DNA from: CAVWCQ01 sp963753545
GTDB taxonomy: Bacteria > Chloroflexota > Anaerolineae > Aggregatilineales > Aggregatilineaceae
Reading direction: 5' to 3'
DNA: 64,000 bases
Assembly (NCBI GenBank): GCA_963753545.1
Contig: CAVWCQ010000011.1
Coordinates: 930,001 to 994,000 of the forward strand
The stretch's first letter is position 1; the number at the start of each line of letters is the position of its first letter. Positions 10,283 to 19,180 of the stretch are shown here, one piece after another. The notes below the pieces were generated by a model, which worked only from the letters and a program-made list of their open reading frames with translations, ran no database searches and was not told the origin of the DNA. The position numbers and the translations under genes are program-made.

Positions 10283-11944
10283 GATAGTCTCCTGCTAAAG
10301 CGGTTGCGGAGGATAATGGCAATCGAGTTTAAGCTCAACAAAAGGATCAGCAGCACGACAATAGCGGCGGCTGCGGCGTTGCGAAATTCCGCCTGGGGCA
10401 GACTCGTCCAGCGGTAAATGATCATCGGCAGGGCGGTAAAGTTGGAGAACGGGCCTTTGGGGTCCTGGGTCAAATAGGTTGCCGCGCCAACCAGGATGAG
10501 CGGGGCCGTTTCACCGATGGCGCGCGAAATCGCCAGGATCGTCCCGGTCAGGATGCCCGGCAGCGAATAGGGCAGCACATGATTCCAGATGGTCTGCCAC
10601 TTGGTCGCGCCCAGCCCATAACTCGCCTGCCGCAGCGAACTCGGCACGGCGCGGATCGCCTCCTGGGCGTTGATGATGATCAGCGGCAGGATGAGCAGGG
10701 CCAGAGTAAATCCGGCGGAGATAACCGTCCGCCCGTTGGCGGTGGTACTGCCAAAGGCGTTGCCGCTGGTCACATGTTCCAGCGTGCGGACGAAGATCGC
10801 CAGCCCCAGCATGCCGTAGATGATCGATGGCACGCCCGCCAGATTGTTGATGTTCACCTGGATCAGACGGTTCAGTCTGTTGTCTCTGGCGTACTCTTCC
10901 AGATAAATCGCCGCGCCCACGCCTATGGGGAAGGCGACGACAATCGTAAACACGATGATCATCAGTGAGCCGATCAAGGCCGGACGCAGCCCGGTAGCAT
11001 CTGGGCGGCGCGGATCGAGCGGGCTGCTGATCAATTTCCAGTTCAGCCAGCTGTGCCACTCCAGCCGGGCCTGGGGGAATTTCTGGTCCGCGACTTTTTC
11101 AATGGCATCGCGGTTGCTGACCGATTCCCAAAGAGGCCACCCTTTGACAATCTGCGGCTGGACAATTTCGTCCATCACGATCTGTCTGAGATCGCTTTTG
11201 GAGAGGTTGCTTTCCAAAATTTGGGCAGCCTGCCCAGCATCCAGTTTGCTGAAGGGCTGATCGGCCAGTTCGGCGGGATAACTGTGCCCCTTCAAAACGC
11301 TTTTGACTGGCTGCTGGCTGAGGGTAGGCCACTCGTCTTCTTTGGCATGGCGAATATTCTGCAAAATAAAGACGCGCAGCCGGGCGACACGCATGCTGTC
11401 GGTCAGGACGAGCGCCGAGATCATGTTTCGAGAGTTCATCGAGCGAGCGCCCGGTAGGCTGCCCGTTAATCGTCAAATCTTCCGGCTGCACTGCATATTG
11501 AACCGCCGTGAGGCCAACCGTCCGATCCAAAATGGTCCAGAGCAGGGTTGCCAGCGACACCAGGGCAAACACAACCGCCGCGATAAACAGCAGGCGCATC
11601 AGTTTGCCGCGCAGGTGGCGGGCAATCACGTTGCGGTGCAGATCGGCCCCGTCGGGGAGCGCGGTCTGCTGTTGGCTGTGATCAGGAGTGAGATTCCAGA
11701 GCGCCACCAAAGCCCCGATCCCGCCCAGAAAGCCGCCAATGACGCCGATCCCGTCGCTAAAGAGGAGCCAGAGCAGTACAGCGGTGAGCCATGTTCCGGC
11801 AAATCCGGCAAGCAGACCCGCTATCATACCCAGTTTGGGGTTATGGCCCCGGCGGGCGGCGACGGATGGAGTGGTCAGGCTGCCATTTATCCCCAGCAGC
11901 AGGCTGAAAAAGAAAACGCCAAACAGCGCAATCGGACTTGCCAT
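10279..11944 (-). CDS. pstA: Phosphate ABC transporter permease with long N-terminal extension, one frameshift
   Basis: The C-terminal 290 residues are a classical PstA permease (EEYARDNRLNRLIQVNINNL, GVPSIIYGMLGLAIF, SYGLGATKWQTIW). The start at ATG 11944 lies 1 nt after the pstC stop. The protein of about 555 residues is nearly twice the usual length: before the permease core come three hydrophobic segments in the first 120 residues, the expected TM1 (LLFIAAVVFALVSLATLLW), and a loop of about 150 residues. A frame change near 11405-11420 joins the halves and needs one base removed around TCGAAACATGATC. It forms the membrane channel with PstC and is coupled to pstB by overlap. Confidence 0.85.
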
Positions 11945-11945
11945 A

Positions 11946-12929
11946 TTAATCGTAAACCTCGCGGAAGTGAGCAACAACGACACGGCTGACCATATTGAGG
12001 CCGAACGTCAGGGCGAAGAGCAGCAGACCCACGACGAAGATGCTGTTATAGTCCAGCGTGTCGTGGCCCAGGTCGCCGCCGCTGATGCTGGCAATATAGC
12101 CTGTCATCGTCCAGGCGGATTCAAACGGATTGGCAGTCAGGTTAGGGCGTGCGCCCGCCGCAATCGCCATAATCATCGTTTCCCCGATGGCGCGCGAAAC
12201 GGCAATGATGCACGCGGCGATAATGCCCGATATGGCAGCGGGCAGCACGACGCGGATCGTCGTTTCCAGCTTGGTTGACCCCAGGCCGTAGGAGGCTTCA
12301 CGCAGAGAGCGCGGCACGGAACTCAGCGCGTCTTCGCTCATCGAGGCGACGAGCGGCAGGATCATCACGCCCATGACCATCCCCGCCGAGGCGAGGTTAA
12401 AGGTTTCAACCGTTCCCTGCCCAAACATATGCTTGAGCAGCGGCGTCATAAATTGCAGGGCGAAGAAGCCATAAACAACGGTTGGAACACCCGCCAGCAC
12501 TTCGAGCACAGGCTTGAGCGTACCGCGCACGCGGGGCGAGGCGTATTCGCTCAGATAGACGGCGGAGGCCAGGCCCAGCGGCAGGGCGACGAGCATGGCA
12601 ATCGCTGAACTCATGGCGGTCGCCGCCAGCAGCGGCGCGATCCCAACCTGATAGCGGTGCGGCTGCCATTTGGTGGTGTTCACAAAGTCAAACAGGCTGA
12701 CCGTGTGGACCGTCCCATTTGGATCAACATATTTGGACGTGATCAGGAGCAGCGACTCTCGCCCCAGCACAAGCACAATGGCGACGGTGGTGAAGATGGT
12801 GACAAAGCCGCAGAAAAACAGAAAGGCCTGGATGGCGGCTTCTCCACGCCGGAACTGTTTGCGCAGCTCTAGCGGTTGTTCTGCATCCGCACGTGCCAAT
12901 AAACGGCTTGGGGCGAGTGTCGTATCCAT
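11946..12929 (-). CDS. pstC: Phosphate ABC transporter permease
   Basis: A 327-residue integral membrane protein. Hydrophobic segments are seen at AFLFFCGFVTIFTTVAIVLV, LLAATAMSSAIAMLVALPLG and further on. The permease loop reads SYGLGSTKLETTIRVVLPAA, and SRAIGETMIMAIAAG is typical of PstC. The ATG at 12929 with AAAGGG 6 nt upstream is preferred to a TTG at 12944. It follows pstS by about 100 nt and precedes pstA with 1 nt spacing. Together with PstA it makes the phosphate translocation path. Confidence 0.95.
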   Translation of the reverse strand: MDTTLAPSRLLARADAEQPLELRKQFRRGEAAIQAFLFFCGFVTIFTTVAIVLVLGRESLLLITSKYVDPNGTVHTVSLFDFVNTTKWQPHRYQVGIAPLLAATAMSSAIAMLVALPLGLASAVYLSEYASPRVRGTLKPVLEVLAGVPTVVYGFFALQFMTPLLKHMFGQGTVETFNLASAGMVMGVMILPLVASMSEDALSSVPRSLREASYGLGSTKLETTIRVVLPAAISGIIAACIIAVSRAIGETMIMAIAAGARPNLTANPFESAWTMTGYIASISGGDLGHDTLDYNSIFVVGLLLFALTFGLNMVSRVVVAHFREVYD

Positions 12930-13028
12930 ATCGGACCCTTTCAAAACCTACTCCAGTTCTAGACAGGATGATAGGGGAGGGCACACCTTCCCCTCCCCGG
13001 TCATTCAAATGGCTGATGAAGCAGAGTT

Positions 13029-14135
13029 CTACTGGGCGGCGACACCCATCGTATCCAGCCAGAGCTGCTTCGAAGCATTCAACGCCTCGGCGCTGATGGG
13101 GAAGTAGCCCACTTCCGTCACCACGTCGTTGGCATTGGTCAGGTAGTAGTTGATGAAGGCGGCAACCTGGGGCTTCTCTGCCAGGATGCTGGCGTCGCTG
13201 TAGATGAACAGCGGGCGGCTGAGCATGTATGTGCCTGCTTCGGCGGTTTCTTCGTCGGGGGTCACGTAGTCAATCGGCTTTTCACCGGCGGCCCAGTCGG
13301 CTTCAGGGACAACCACGTTTTCGCCCGCATCATCGATGGTCACATCGTTGGCAATCGCTACCGCGTTCAGGTTGTCCTGGTTGGCGAGGTAGTAGGCGAA
13401 GCCGAAGTAACCAATGGCGTAAGGGCTGCCCATCACGCCTTCAACCAGCGTGTTGTCGTTTTCGCTGACGGTCGGTTCAGCGCCTAGCAGCGCATCAACG
13501 CGGGCCTGTTCTTCCTTATACTGACCAGTGGTTCCCAGGACGGCTTCCCCGAAGTAGGTGAACGTGCCGCTGTCGGTGCCGGGGGTGAAAAGCTGGATAT
13601 CTTCGGCGGGCCAGTCAGGATTGATCTCGCTCCACTGCTTCACTTCGCCCGTGAAGATCTTGATCAGGTCGCTGCGCTTCAGTTCGGTCACAAAATCGTT
13701 GTCTTTGTTCACGACAACCGTGATCGCGTCGGTGCCGATGCGGAATTCCAGCACGTTTTCGCGGCCAATCGCGGCACAGTTATCGAGTTCAGCTTGCTTA
13801 ATCGGACGGCTGGCGTTACTGATGTCGGTCGATCCTTCTTTGCAGAAGCGTTCGAAACCAGCGCCCGTGCCGGTTTCGGCAACGGTGATATTGCCCGTGA
13901 AGCCGTCATCGTTAAAACGAGCAGCCATCGCGACAGTGACTGGTTCAACAGTGGAACTGCCCGCGATAGCGATATCGCCAGTCACGCTCAAGGGATCAAC
14001 GTCGGGTAAAACGATGGGATCAGGTTGTTCGGTGGTGCCGCCGTCCTGCGCCAGGGCAGCCGCGACGGGGAAGACGAGGGCCAGAACCAGGGCCAGCCCA
14101 AGAATTTTCATCCAGAAACTACGATTGTGCTGCAT
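13029..14135 (-). CDS. pstS: Phosphate-binding periplasmic/extracytoplasmic protein
   Basis: A 368-residue solute-binding protein. The N-terminus is a signal peptide (ILGLALVLALVFPVAAALAQ) without an obvious lipobox. The phosphate-site motif AGSSTVEPV near residue 60 and the later TPGTDSGTFTYF match PstS. It delivers phosphate to PstC/PstA. It heads the four-gene pst operon, with a candidate Pho-box repeat about 60-90 nt upstream of its start and the phoB-phoR pair immediately before it on the same strand. Confidence 0.95.
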   Translation of the reverse strand: MQHNRSFWMKILGLALVLALVFPVAAALAQDGGTTEQPDPIVLPDVDPLSVTGDIAIAGSSTVEPVTVAMAARFNDDGFTGNITVAETGTGAGFERFCKEGSTDISNASRPIKQAELDNCAAIGRENVLEFRIGTDAITVVVNKDNDFVTELKRSDLIKIFTGEVKQWSEINPDWPAEDIQLFTPGTDSGTFTYFGEAVLGTTGQYKEEQARVDALLGAEPTVSENDNTLVEGVMGSPYAIGYFGFAYYLANQDNLNAVAIANDVTIDDAGENVVVPEADWAAGEKPIDYVTPDEETAEAGTYMLSRPLFIYSDASILAEKPQVAAFINYYLTNANDVVTEVGYFPISAEALNASKQLWLDTMGVAAQ

Positions 14136-14193
14136 ACGTTCTCCTCAGATGCACAAGATGCTTTAGTCAACAATGCAGATGATAGACTGAGGA

Positions 14194-14222
14194 GATAAAC
14201 GAATTAGAAAGCGAAGGTTAAA
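14194..14222 (-). promoter_or_regulatory. Candidate Pho box upstream of pstS
   Basis: Read on the minus strand, three related hexamers TTTAAC, TTTCTA and TTTATC start 12 and 11 nt apart. PhoP/PhoB operators of other bacteria are direct repeats with an 11-nt period (TTAACA-like in Bacillus). The position, between phoR and pstS, fits a PhoB target. The match is loose and made by eye. Confidence 0.35.
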
Positions 14223-14239
14223 TGTCTTGGGGAAATCGT

Positions 14240-15403
14240 TTAAATGTTTTTAACGGGCTCCGCCAGCACCAGGGCGACGGAAAAGACAGCCCCCTCCCCT
14301 AAACGGCTTTCTGCCCAGACGCGTCCGCCGTGCGCCTGGACGATATGCCGTACAATCGCCAGCCCCAGCCCGGTTCCATTGCTGCGCGCCCGGTCCACCT
14401 GGAAAAAGCGTTCGAAGATGCGGGGCAAATCATCGGGCGGAATACCCGGCCCAGTGTCGGTTATGCGGATAATGGCCTCGTCGTCTTCGGCGGTGGCGCT
14501 CAGGTGAATTCGGCCCCCGTCCGGCGTGAATTTAACGGCGTTGTGGACGATGTTCTTCAGGGCGCGCTGGAGCTGCATCTCATCTGCCAGGACAAAAATC
14601 TGCTCAGGAACAGAGACCTGGATCACCTGGTGCTTGCTCTCTGCCAGGGGCAGCAGCGGTTCCACGCTGGCCTGAAGCAGCGCTTGGAGTTGGCACGGCA
14701 TCAGGCGAACGAGCATCTGCCCCGATTCGATGAGGGACAGATCGCGCATTTCCTGGACAAGCTGGGTGAGCGTGTCCACTTCGCGCCGGATGTCAGCCGC
14801 CATTTTCCGTGTCTTTTTGGGCTTTTCTTTCATCGCCGTGTCGAGCAGGGTATCCGCCAACAGTCCAATAGCCGTAATGGGATGGCTCAATTCGTGGGTG
14901 ACGTTCGAGACCATATCGCGCCGGGATCGTTCCAGGCGTTGTACCTCGGTGACATCGCGCAGCGTCAGGATTTCATACAACTCCGGAAAAACAGTGTGGA
15001 GAGTGATGGCCCGCGCATGAAGGATACGCTTATCCAGTTCGATCCGCCGCTCGACACCTTCGCCGCCAACGAGGTGTGCATCTTCCATCAGCGTATCGAT
15101 CTCTGGGTGGCGGATCGCGCCGACCAGGGTTTCGCCGACCAGAGAGTGCCCGATCAGCGATTCTGCTGCCGGGTTCGCCAACACAATCCGCCGCTGTTGG
15201 TCCATCACCAGCAGCGCGTCATCCACTACCTTGAGCAGCCCATCGCGCAGCCTGTTTGCGGCAATCAATTCCCGGGCATTTTCCTGTTTGATCAGATCAA
15301 TCAGGTTTTCAAGCTGGCGCACTGACACGCGCGAACGAAACGCTATCGACGCGAGCAGCACGCCCACAGCAAGCAGGATTCCAGCAGTTATCCAGGCGAT
15401 CAT
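14240..15403 (-). CDS. phoR: Phosphate regulon sensor histidine kinase
   Basis: A 387-residue kinase with one N-terminal membrane segment (AWITAGILLAVGVLLASIAF), a PAS domain at about 55-160, the H-box VSNVTHELSHPITAIGLL, N-box NIVHNAVKFTPDGG, G1 DTGPGIPPDDLPRIFERFF and G2 GTGLGLAIVRHIVQAHGG. The architecture and its place between phoB and pstS identify it as PhoR, which phosphorylates PhoB when phosphate is scarce, usually with Pst input. It begins 2 nt after the phoB stop and is thus co-transcribed. The extracytoplasmic portion is minimal, as usual for PhoR. Confidence 0.92.
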   Translation of the reverse strand: MIAWITAGILLAVGVLLASIAFRSRVSVRQLENLIDLIKQENARELIAANRLRDGLLKVVDDALLVMDQQRRIVLANPAAESLIGHSLVGETLVGAIRHPEIDTLMEDAHLVGGEGVERRIELDKRILHARAITLHTVFPELYEILTLRDVTEVQRLERSRRDMVSNVTHELSHPITAIGLLADTLLDTAMKEKPKKTRKMAADIRREVDTLTQLVQEMRDLSLIESGQMLVRLMPCQLQALLQASVEPLLPLAESKHQVIQVSVPEQIFVLADEMQLQRALKNIVHNAVKFTPDGGRIHLSATAEDDEAIIRITDTGPGIPPDDLPRIFERFFQVDRARSNGTGLGLAIVRHIVQAHGGRVWAESRLGEGAVFSVALVLAEPVKNI

Positions 15404-15405
15404 GG

Positions 15406-16086
15406 TTATCCTTCGAAGCGGTAGCCAACGCCGCGCACCGTAACAATCCGCAGCGGGTTAGAGGCATCTTCCTCAATCTTTTCGCGCAGCCAGCGCACAT
15501 GCACATCCACCGTCTTGGTTTGCCCGCTGTAGTCGTACCCCCAGACGCGCTCCAGCAGCAGATCGCGCGAGAGGACCGCACCCTGATTGCGCATCAGGGT
15601 TGCCAGCAAATCAAATTCTTTGTGCGTCATGCGCAGTTCGGTACTGCCGCGCATCACCCGCCGCCCGATCAGGTCCAGGGTCAGATCGCCGGATTCCAAC
15701 CGATCCACGACGGAATGGGCCGGCGGGACCCGGCGCAGCACGGCGCGCACGCGGGCCAGGAATTCGCCCAGGCTGAAGGGCTTGACCATATAATCGTCCG
15801 CGCCGATTTCCAGCCCGACAATGCGGTCCATCTCACCACCGCGCGCGGTGAGCATCACAATCGGGACATCGGACTCGTTGCGAATAATCCGGCACACGGA
15901 CAGCCCATCGAGTGAGGGCAGCATCACATCGAGCACGATCAGATCGGGTGTTTTTTCGCGGGCAAGATCGAGCGCTTCGGCCCCATCGCCGGTCTGGATG
16001 ACCGTGTATTCTTCTTTGGAGAGATTGTAGGCGAGTGTTTTGCGCAGCGTGTCGTCGTCCTCGACCAGCAAAATTGTTTTTCCCAT
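15406..16086 (-). CDS. phoB: Phosphate regulon response regulator, OmpR family
   Basis: A 226-residue two-domain regulator. The receiver carries the acidic pair in LLVEDDDTLRK, the phospho-acceptor Asp in DLIVLDVMLPSLDG and the Lys in DDYMVKPF. The C-terminal winged helix shows LTHKEFDLL-like MTHKEFDLLATLMRN and VRGVGYRFEG. It is first in the phoB-phoR pair and by context activates pst genes. The AT-rich stretch upstream (16150-16195) contains repeated TTTAAA units that might be autoregulatory sites. Confidence 0.93.
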   Translation of the reverse strand: MGKTILLVEDDDTLRKTLAYNLSKEEYTVIQTGDGAEALDLAREKTPDLIVLDVMLPSLDGLSVCRIIRNESDVPIVMLTARGGEMDRIVGLEIGADDYMVKPFSLGEFLARVRAVLRRVPPAHSVVDRLESGDLTLDLIGRRVMRGSTELRMTHKEFDLLATLMRNQGAVLSRDLLLERVWGYDYSGQTKTVDVHVRWLREKIEEDASNPLRIVTVRGVGYRFEG

Positions 16087-16149
16087 TGTCTCAAGCCTTC
16101 GCAGCTAGCCGGAACCAAAAACGTCTATTGATCAATCTTAGCGTGTTTC

Positions 16150-16195
16150 GCCAAATTTTAAACGGAATTTGATTTAAACTTTTTTAAAATTTATT
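16150..16195. promoter_or_regulatory. AT-rich repeat region between phoB and secG
   Basis: This stretch carries TTTAAAC twice, 16 nt apart on the plus strand, then TTTTTTAAAATTT. It lies in the divergent interval between phoB (minus) and secG (plus), about 65-110 nt upstream of phoB, where an operator is expected. It could be a PhoB site or simply the AT-rich UP region of the secG promoter. Confidence 0.3.
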
Positions 16196-16231
16196 TTGCC
16201 TCGATTTTCCTTTCGGACAGACATTCGGCCC

Positions 16232-16260
16232 TTGCCAGACTGCCCGGCCCTGATTATAAT
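16232..16260 (+). promoter_or_regulatory. Sigma-70-type promoter for secG
   Basis: TTGCCA at 16232-16237 and a perfect TATAAT at 16255-16260 are separated by 17 nt. The secG start codon follows 32 nt after the -10 box, with AGGAG in between. Confidence 0.7.
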
Positions 16261-16292
16261 CGCCCCGCTTAACACCCTAGGAGATAGATAGC

Positions 16293-16529
16293 ATGTCGAT
16301 TATTGATGCACTCCAGATTGTTCAGATTTTGACGGCAATTGCCCTCATTGTAGTGATTATTTTGCAAGCGCAGGGTCAAGGCCTGGGCGGCTTGTTCGGT
16401 GGCGCGGATTCGATGGGCATCAGCAAAACGCGGCGCGGCCTGGAAAAAACACTTTTCCAGATCACGGTGGGCCTGTCCATTGCCTTCCTGGCGAATGCCA
16501 TCCTGCAACTGCTGCTTCAGGACATTTAA
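16293..16529 (+). CDS. secG: Protein translocase subunit SecG
   Basis: A 78-residue protein with the SecG pattern: an N-terminal helix (IVQILTAIALIVVIILQAQG), the conserved GLGGLFGGADSMG loop, and a second helix (FQITVGLSIAFLANAILQLL). It joins SecYE to assist export across the membrane. GGAG precedes the ATG, with a strong promoter upstream. The following solute-binding-protein gene starts 88 nt later and may share the transcript. Confidence 0.93.
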   Translation: MSIIDALQIVQILTAIALIVVIILQAQGQGLGGLFGGADSMGISKTRRGLEKTLFQITVGLSIAFLANAILQLLLQDI

Positions 16530-16617
16530 CGACCCGTTTTAGGCCGAAAGAATTGATTTTTGTTTGGGGGGTGTTTTGCTGTGCAGAACACCTATTTTCA
16601 TTTTAGGAGTAAACGCC

Positions 16618-18468
16618 ATGCTCAAAGGACTACGCTGGCCCCTGCTGGTGCTGGTTCTGGCAGCCGGGCTGTTGGTTCTCTCCATCGCGACGCGCCCTGA
16701 AAAAGAAAAAGAGTCAGCCGCGCCCGAACCGACGGCTACGTTACAACCGACCGAAACTCCGGAACCACTCGCCGTTGATACGGCACCGCAGCCCACCCTG
16801 GAGTCCACGCCCGCGCCTACACTCGCCCCCCAAAACATCCTGATCGAGGCGTTGGTTGGCCAGATTCATAAACTGAACCCGCTGCTTGCAACCTATAACC
16901 CGGTGGATCGGGACATCACATCGCTGATCTTCGAAGGGCTGACTACAACCAACGATTACGGCGAAATTGTCCCCGATCTCGCGGCGTCGTGGCAGATTTC
17001 GGCGGACGGGCTGGAATATATTGTCGTCCTGCGCGACGATGTGCTGTGGCAGGATGGCATCCCCTTCACCGCGGATGATGTCTCGTTCACCATCGATCTG
17101 ATCAGCGATCCCGACTTCCCCGGCGCGGCCTCTCTGCGTGATTTCTGGCGCACAGTGGAAGTGGATGCGCTGGAACCCCATCTGGTTCGCTTCCGCCTGA
17201 CTCAGCCGCTGGCCTCCTTCACCGATCAGCTTCAGATTGGCATTGTCCCGGCGCATGTTCTGCAAGGGACGCCCGCCGCCCAGTTGGAACAGCACCCATT
17301 TAACCTGTCTCCGATTGGCACGGGACCGTACCAGATCGAAACGTTGACAGCATCCGGCGGGCAGATCGACGGCATCCAACTGCGCGTGGCCCCGGTTTAT
17401 CGCCAGCGTCCCGAAGGCGGGCAGGGCTATCTGCTCGACCGGGTCATTTTCCGCACCTATCCAACCACTGAAGCCGCCCTCGATGCTTTTCAGCGGGGTG
17501 AAGTGAACAGTATCGCCTCAATTCCCTCTGGCTTGCGAGCCAGCGCCCAGCAAATCCCCGGCCTGAGCATCTATTCGGCAGTCGCGCCGCGTGTCGGTGT
17601 AGTGATCTACAACTGGAAACGCAGTTCGGTGCGCTTTGTGCGTAATCCCCGCGTGCGGCTGGCCCTTGCCGAATCCATTGACCGGACGGCTTTGGTGAAC
17701 GACAACTTGCGCGGGCAGGCGATTCCCGCTGACAGCCCCATCCTGCCGAACTCCTGGGCCTATGAAGCCGGGCTGAAGTGGCCCGCCTATAACCCGGATG
17801 AGGCGCGGCGTATGCTGGAAACGGCAAATTTTGTTTTTGATACCGTTGCTCCTGATATAACTGAAACAGCCGTTCCGGATGGCGCGGAATCAGCCACCCC
17901 AGAGGGTACGGCGGAACCGACCCAGGAAGTTACCGAAGAACCGACTCCGGCTCCTGAAGAACAAGCCGTTGAGTTCGCCCTGACGATCCTCACTCTGGAC
18001 GATCCGGCGTTGGTTTCACTTGCCAACGGGATTGCCTCCGGCTGGGAACAAATTGGCTTCAAAGTGACCGTCGATGCGGTTGACGCGGCGTCGCTGCAAA
18101 CCCGGCTTGAAGCGGGCGATTTTGACTGCGCCCTGATCGAACTGGATTTTGAGCCGAATGCTGATCCCGATCCCTATGTATTCTGGCATCAAGGGCAGTA
18201 CGGGGTTGGGCAGAATTATGGTGGGATGGATGATCGCCGCATTAGCGAGGCGCTGGAAAATGGGCGGCGCGAAGCTGTTGGGCTGAACCGGATGGTTTAT
18301 TACCAGCGTTTCCAGGAATTATTCGCGGAACGTGTACCCGCCCTGGTGCTTTATTACCCCCTCTACACCTATGCTGCCGATTTGCGGCTGTCAGGTGTTC
18401 AGTTGGGCTTTATCAGCACGCCCAGCGACCGTTTCCGCCATATTCAGGACTGGGCTTTTACGCCGTAA
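16618..18468 (+). CDS. Extracellular solute-binding protein, family 5 (peptide-type)
   Basis: A 616-residue exported protein. The start at 16618 has AGGAG 8 nt upstream. An N-terminal hydrophobic helix (WPLLVLVLAAGLLVLSIA) is followed by a Pro/Thr/Glu-rich linker, then the SBP_bac_5 fold: LNPLLATYNPVDRDITSLIFEGL, PDLAASWQISADGLEYIVVLRDD, VRLALAESIDRTALV. A second PTE-rich insert (about residues 420-445) interrupts the ligand-binding lobe. No Cys lipobox is seen, so it may stay anchored by its uncleaved helix. No permease or ATPase genes adjoin it, so it is an orphan binding protein or shares a distant transporter such as the opp system at 54-61 kb. Confidence 0.85.
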   Translation: MLKGLRWPLLVLVLAAGLLVLSIATRPEKEKESAAPEPTATLQPTETPEPLAVDTAPQPTLESTPAPTLAPQNILIEALVGQIHKLNPLLATYNPVDRDITSLIFEGLTTTNDYGEIVPDLAASWQISADGLEYIVVLRDDVLWQDGIPFTADDVSFTIDLISDPDFPGAASLRDFWRTVEVDALEPHLVRFRLTQPLASFTDQLQIGIVPAHVLQGTPAAQLEQHPFNLSPIGTGPYQIETLTASGGQIDGIQLRVAPVYRQRPEGGQGYLLDRVIFRTYPTTEAALDAFQRGEVNSIASIPSGLRASAQQIPGLSIYSAVAPRVGVVIYNWKRSSVRFVRNPRVRLALAESIDRTALVNDNLRGQAIPADSPILPNSWAYEAGLKWPAYNPDEARRMLETANFVFDTVAPDITETAVPDGAESATPEGTAEPTQEVTEEPTPAPEEQAVEFALTILTLDDPALVSLANGIASGWEQIGFKVTVDAVDAASLQTRLEAGDFDCALIELDFEPNADPDPYVFWHQGQYGVGQNYGGMDDRRISEALENGRREAVGLNRMVYYQRFQELFAERVPALVLYYPLYTYAADLRLSGVQLGFISTPSDRFRHIQDWAFTP

Positions 18469-18494
18469 AGCACGGGGATATTTTTGATTCAGGC

Positions 18495-18522
18495 TTGACA
18501 TCTGGGCCATTTCGGATAAAAT
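18495..18522 (+). promoter_or_regulatory. Promoter of the tRNA-Leu gene
   Basis: A perfect TTGACA at 18495-18500 and TAAAAT at 18517-18522, spaced 16 nt, sit 12 nt before the first base of the tRNA. Confidence 0.7.
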
Positions 18523-18534
18523 AACACTGCAAGA

Positions 18535-18618
18535 GCCGAAGTGGCGGAATTGGCAGACGCGCTACGTTCAGGGCGTAGTCCTCGTTCGGGGGTATGGGTT
18601 CGACTCCCATCTTCGGCA
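18535..18618 (+). tRNA. tRNA-Leu, anticodon CAG
   Basis: An 84-nt class II tRNA. The acceptor stem is GCCGAAG pairing with CTTCGGC and the discriminator base is A. The anticodon stem CTACG/CGTAG closes the loop TTCAGGG, giving anticodon CAG (reads CUG). A long variable arm and the T arm ATGGG-TTCGACT-CCCAT follow. The CCA end is not encoded. It has its own promoter and a strong terminator, so it is a single-gene unit. Confidence 0.97.
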
Positions 18619-18623
18619 CAGCG

Positions 18624-18655
18624 AAACCCAGGTGAAAAACCTGGGTTTTTTGTTG
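18624..18655 (+). terminator. Intrinsic terminator after tRNA-Leu
   Basis: A perfect 9-bp stem AAACCCAGG/CCTGGGTTT with a 7-nt loop is followed directly by a T run. It starts 5 nt after the tRNA. Confidence 0.92.
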
Positions 18656-18710
18656 CTTGGCGGGCGCGCTATAATCAGACCATTCGTGCCCGATTCCAAA
18701 AAGATTCCTT

Positions 18711-19166
18711 ATGAGCCAACCGCCTTCCGACAATCCACCTGCTCGCCCTCTGCGCCGCCGGGATCGCCAGCAGATATCCAGCCTGCAAATTGTTTTTGCT
18801 GCCATTCTGTCAATTGGCCTGCTGCTGGTCATCAACTTCAGCGGGCGCATCGCGCGCGGGCAGCAGATGGACTCGGAGCGCCGCAAGCTGCAAGCGACGA
18901 TCACCGTACTCGAAGCGCAGAAGATCGACCTGCTCAAAGATCGTGACTATGCTCAGCACGATGCCAGCGTCGAACACTGGGCACATGCTGACGGTAAGAT
19001 GGTGCGGGAAGGTGAAATTCTGGTTATTCCCATTCCTGCGAACATTACCGACCCAACTCCCACCCCGGCTTCCCCGGTGATCGTTGTCCCCGAAGAAACC
19101 GAACCCGAAACGCCGACCTGGAAACTCTGGTGGAATCTGTTTTTTGACGGCGAACCTCCTTTCTGA
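18711..19166 (+). CDS. FtsB/DivIC-like septum formation initiator
   Basis: A 151-residue protein with a basic cytoplasmic N-terminus, one membrane helix (LQIVFAAILSIGLLLVINF), a coiled coil of about 35 residues (RKLQATITVLEAQKIDLLKD) and the motif VEHWAHADGKMVREGEILVI. The order TM, coiled coil, then a short extracytoplasmic segment is that of FtsB/DivIC, which scaffold cell division. A Thr/Pro-rich tail follows. The next gene starts 14 nt later, suggesting co-transcription. Confidence 0.72.
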   Translation: MSQPPSDNPPARPLRRRDRQQISSLQIVFAAILSIGLLLVINFSGRIARGQQMDSERRKLQATITVLEAQKIDLLKDRDYAQHDASVEHWAHADGKMVREGEILVIPIPANITDPTPTPASPVIVVPEETEPETPTWKLWWNLFFDGEPPF

Positions 19167-19180
19167 TCGGAGAGGAACGT

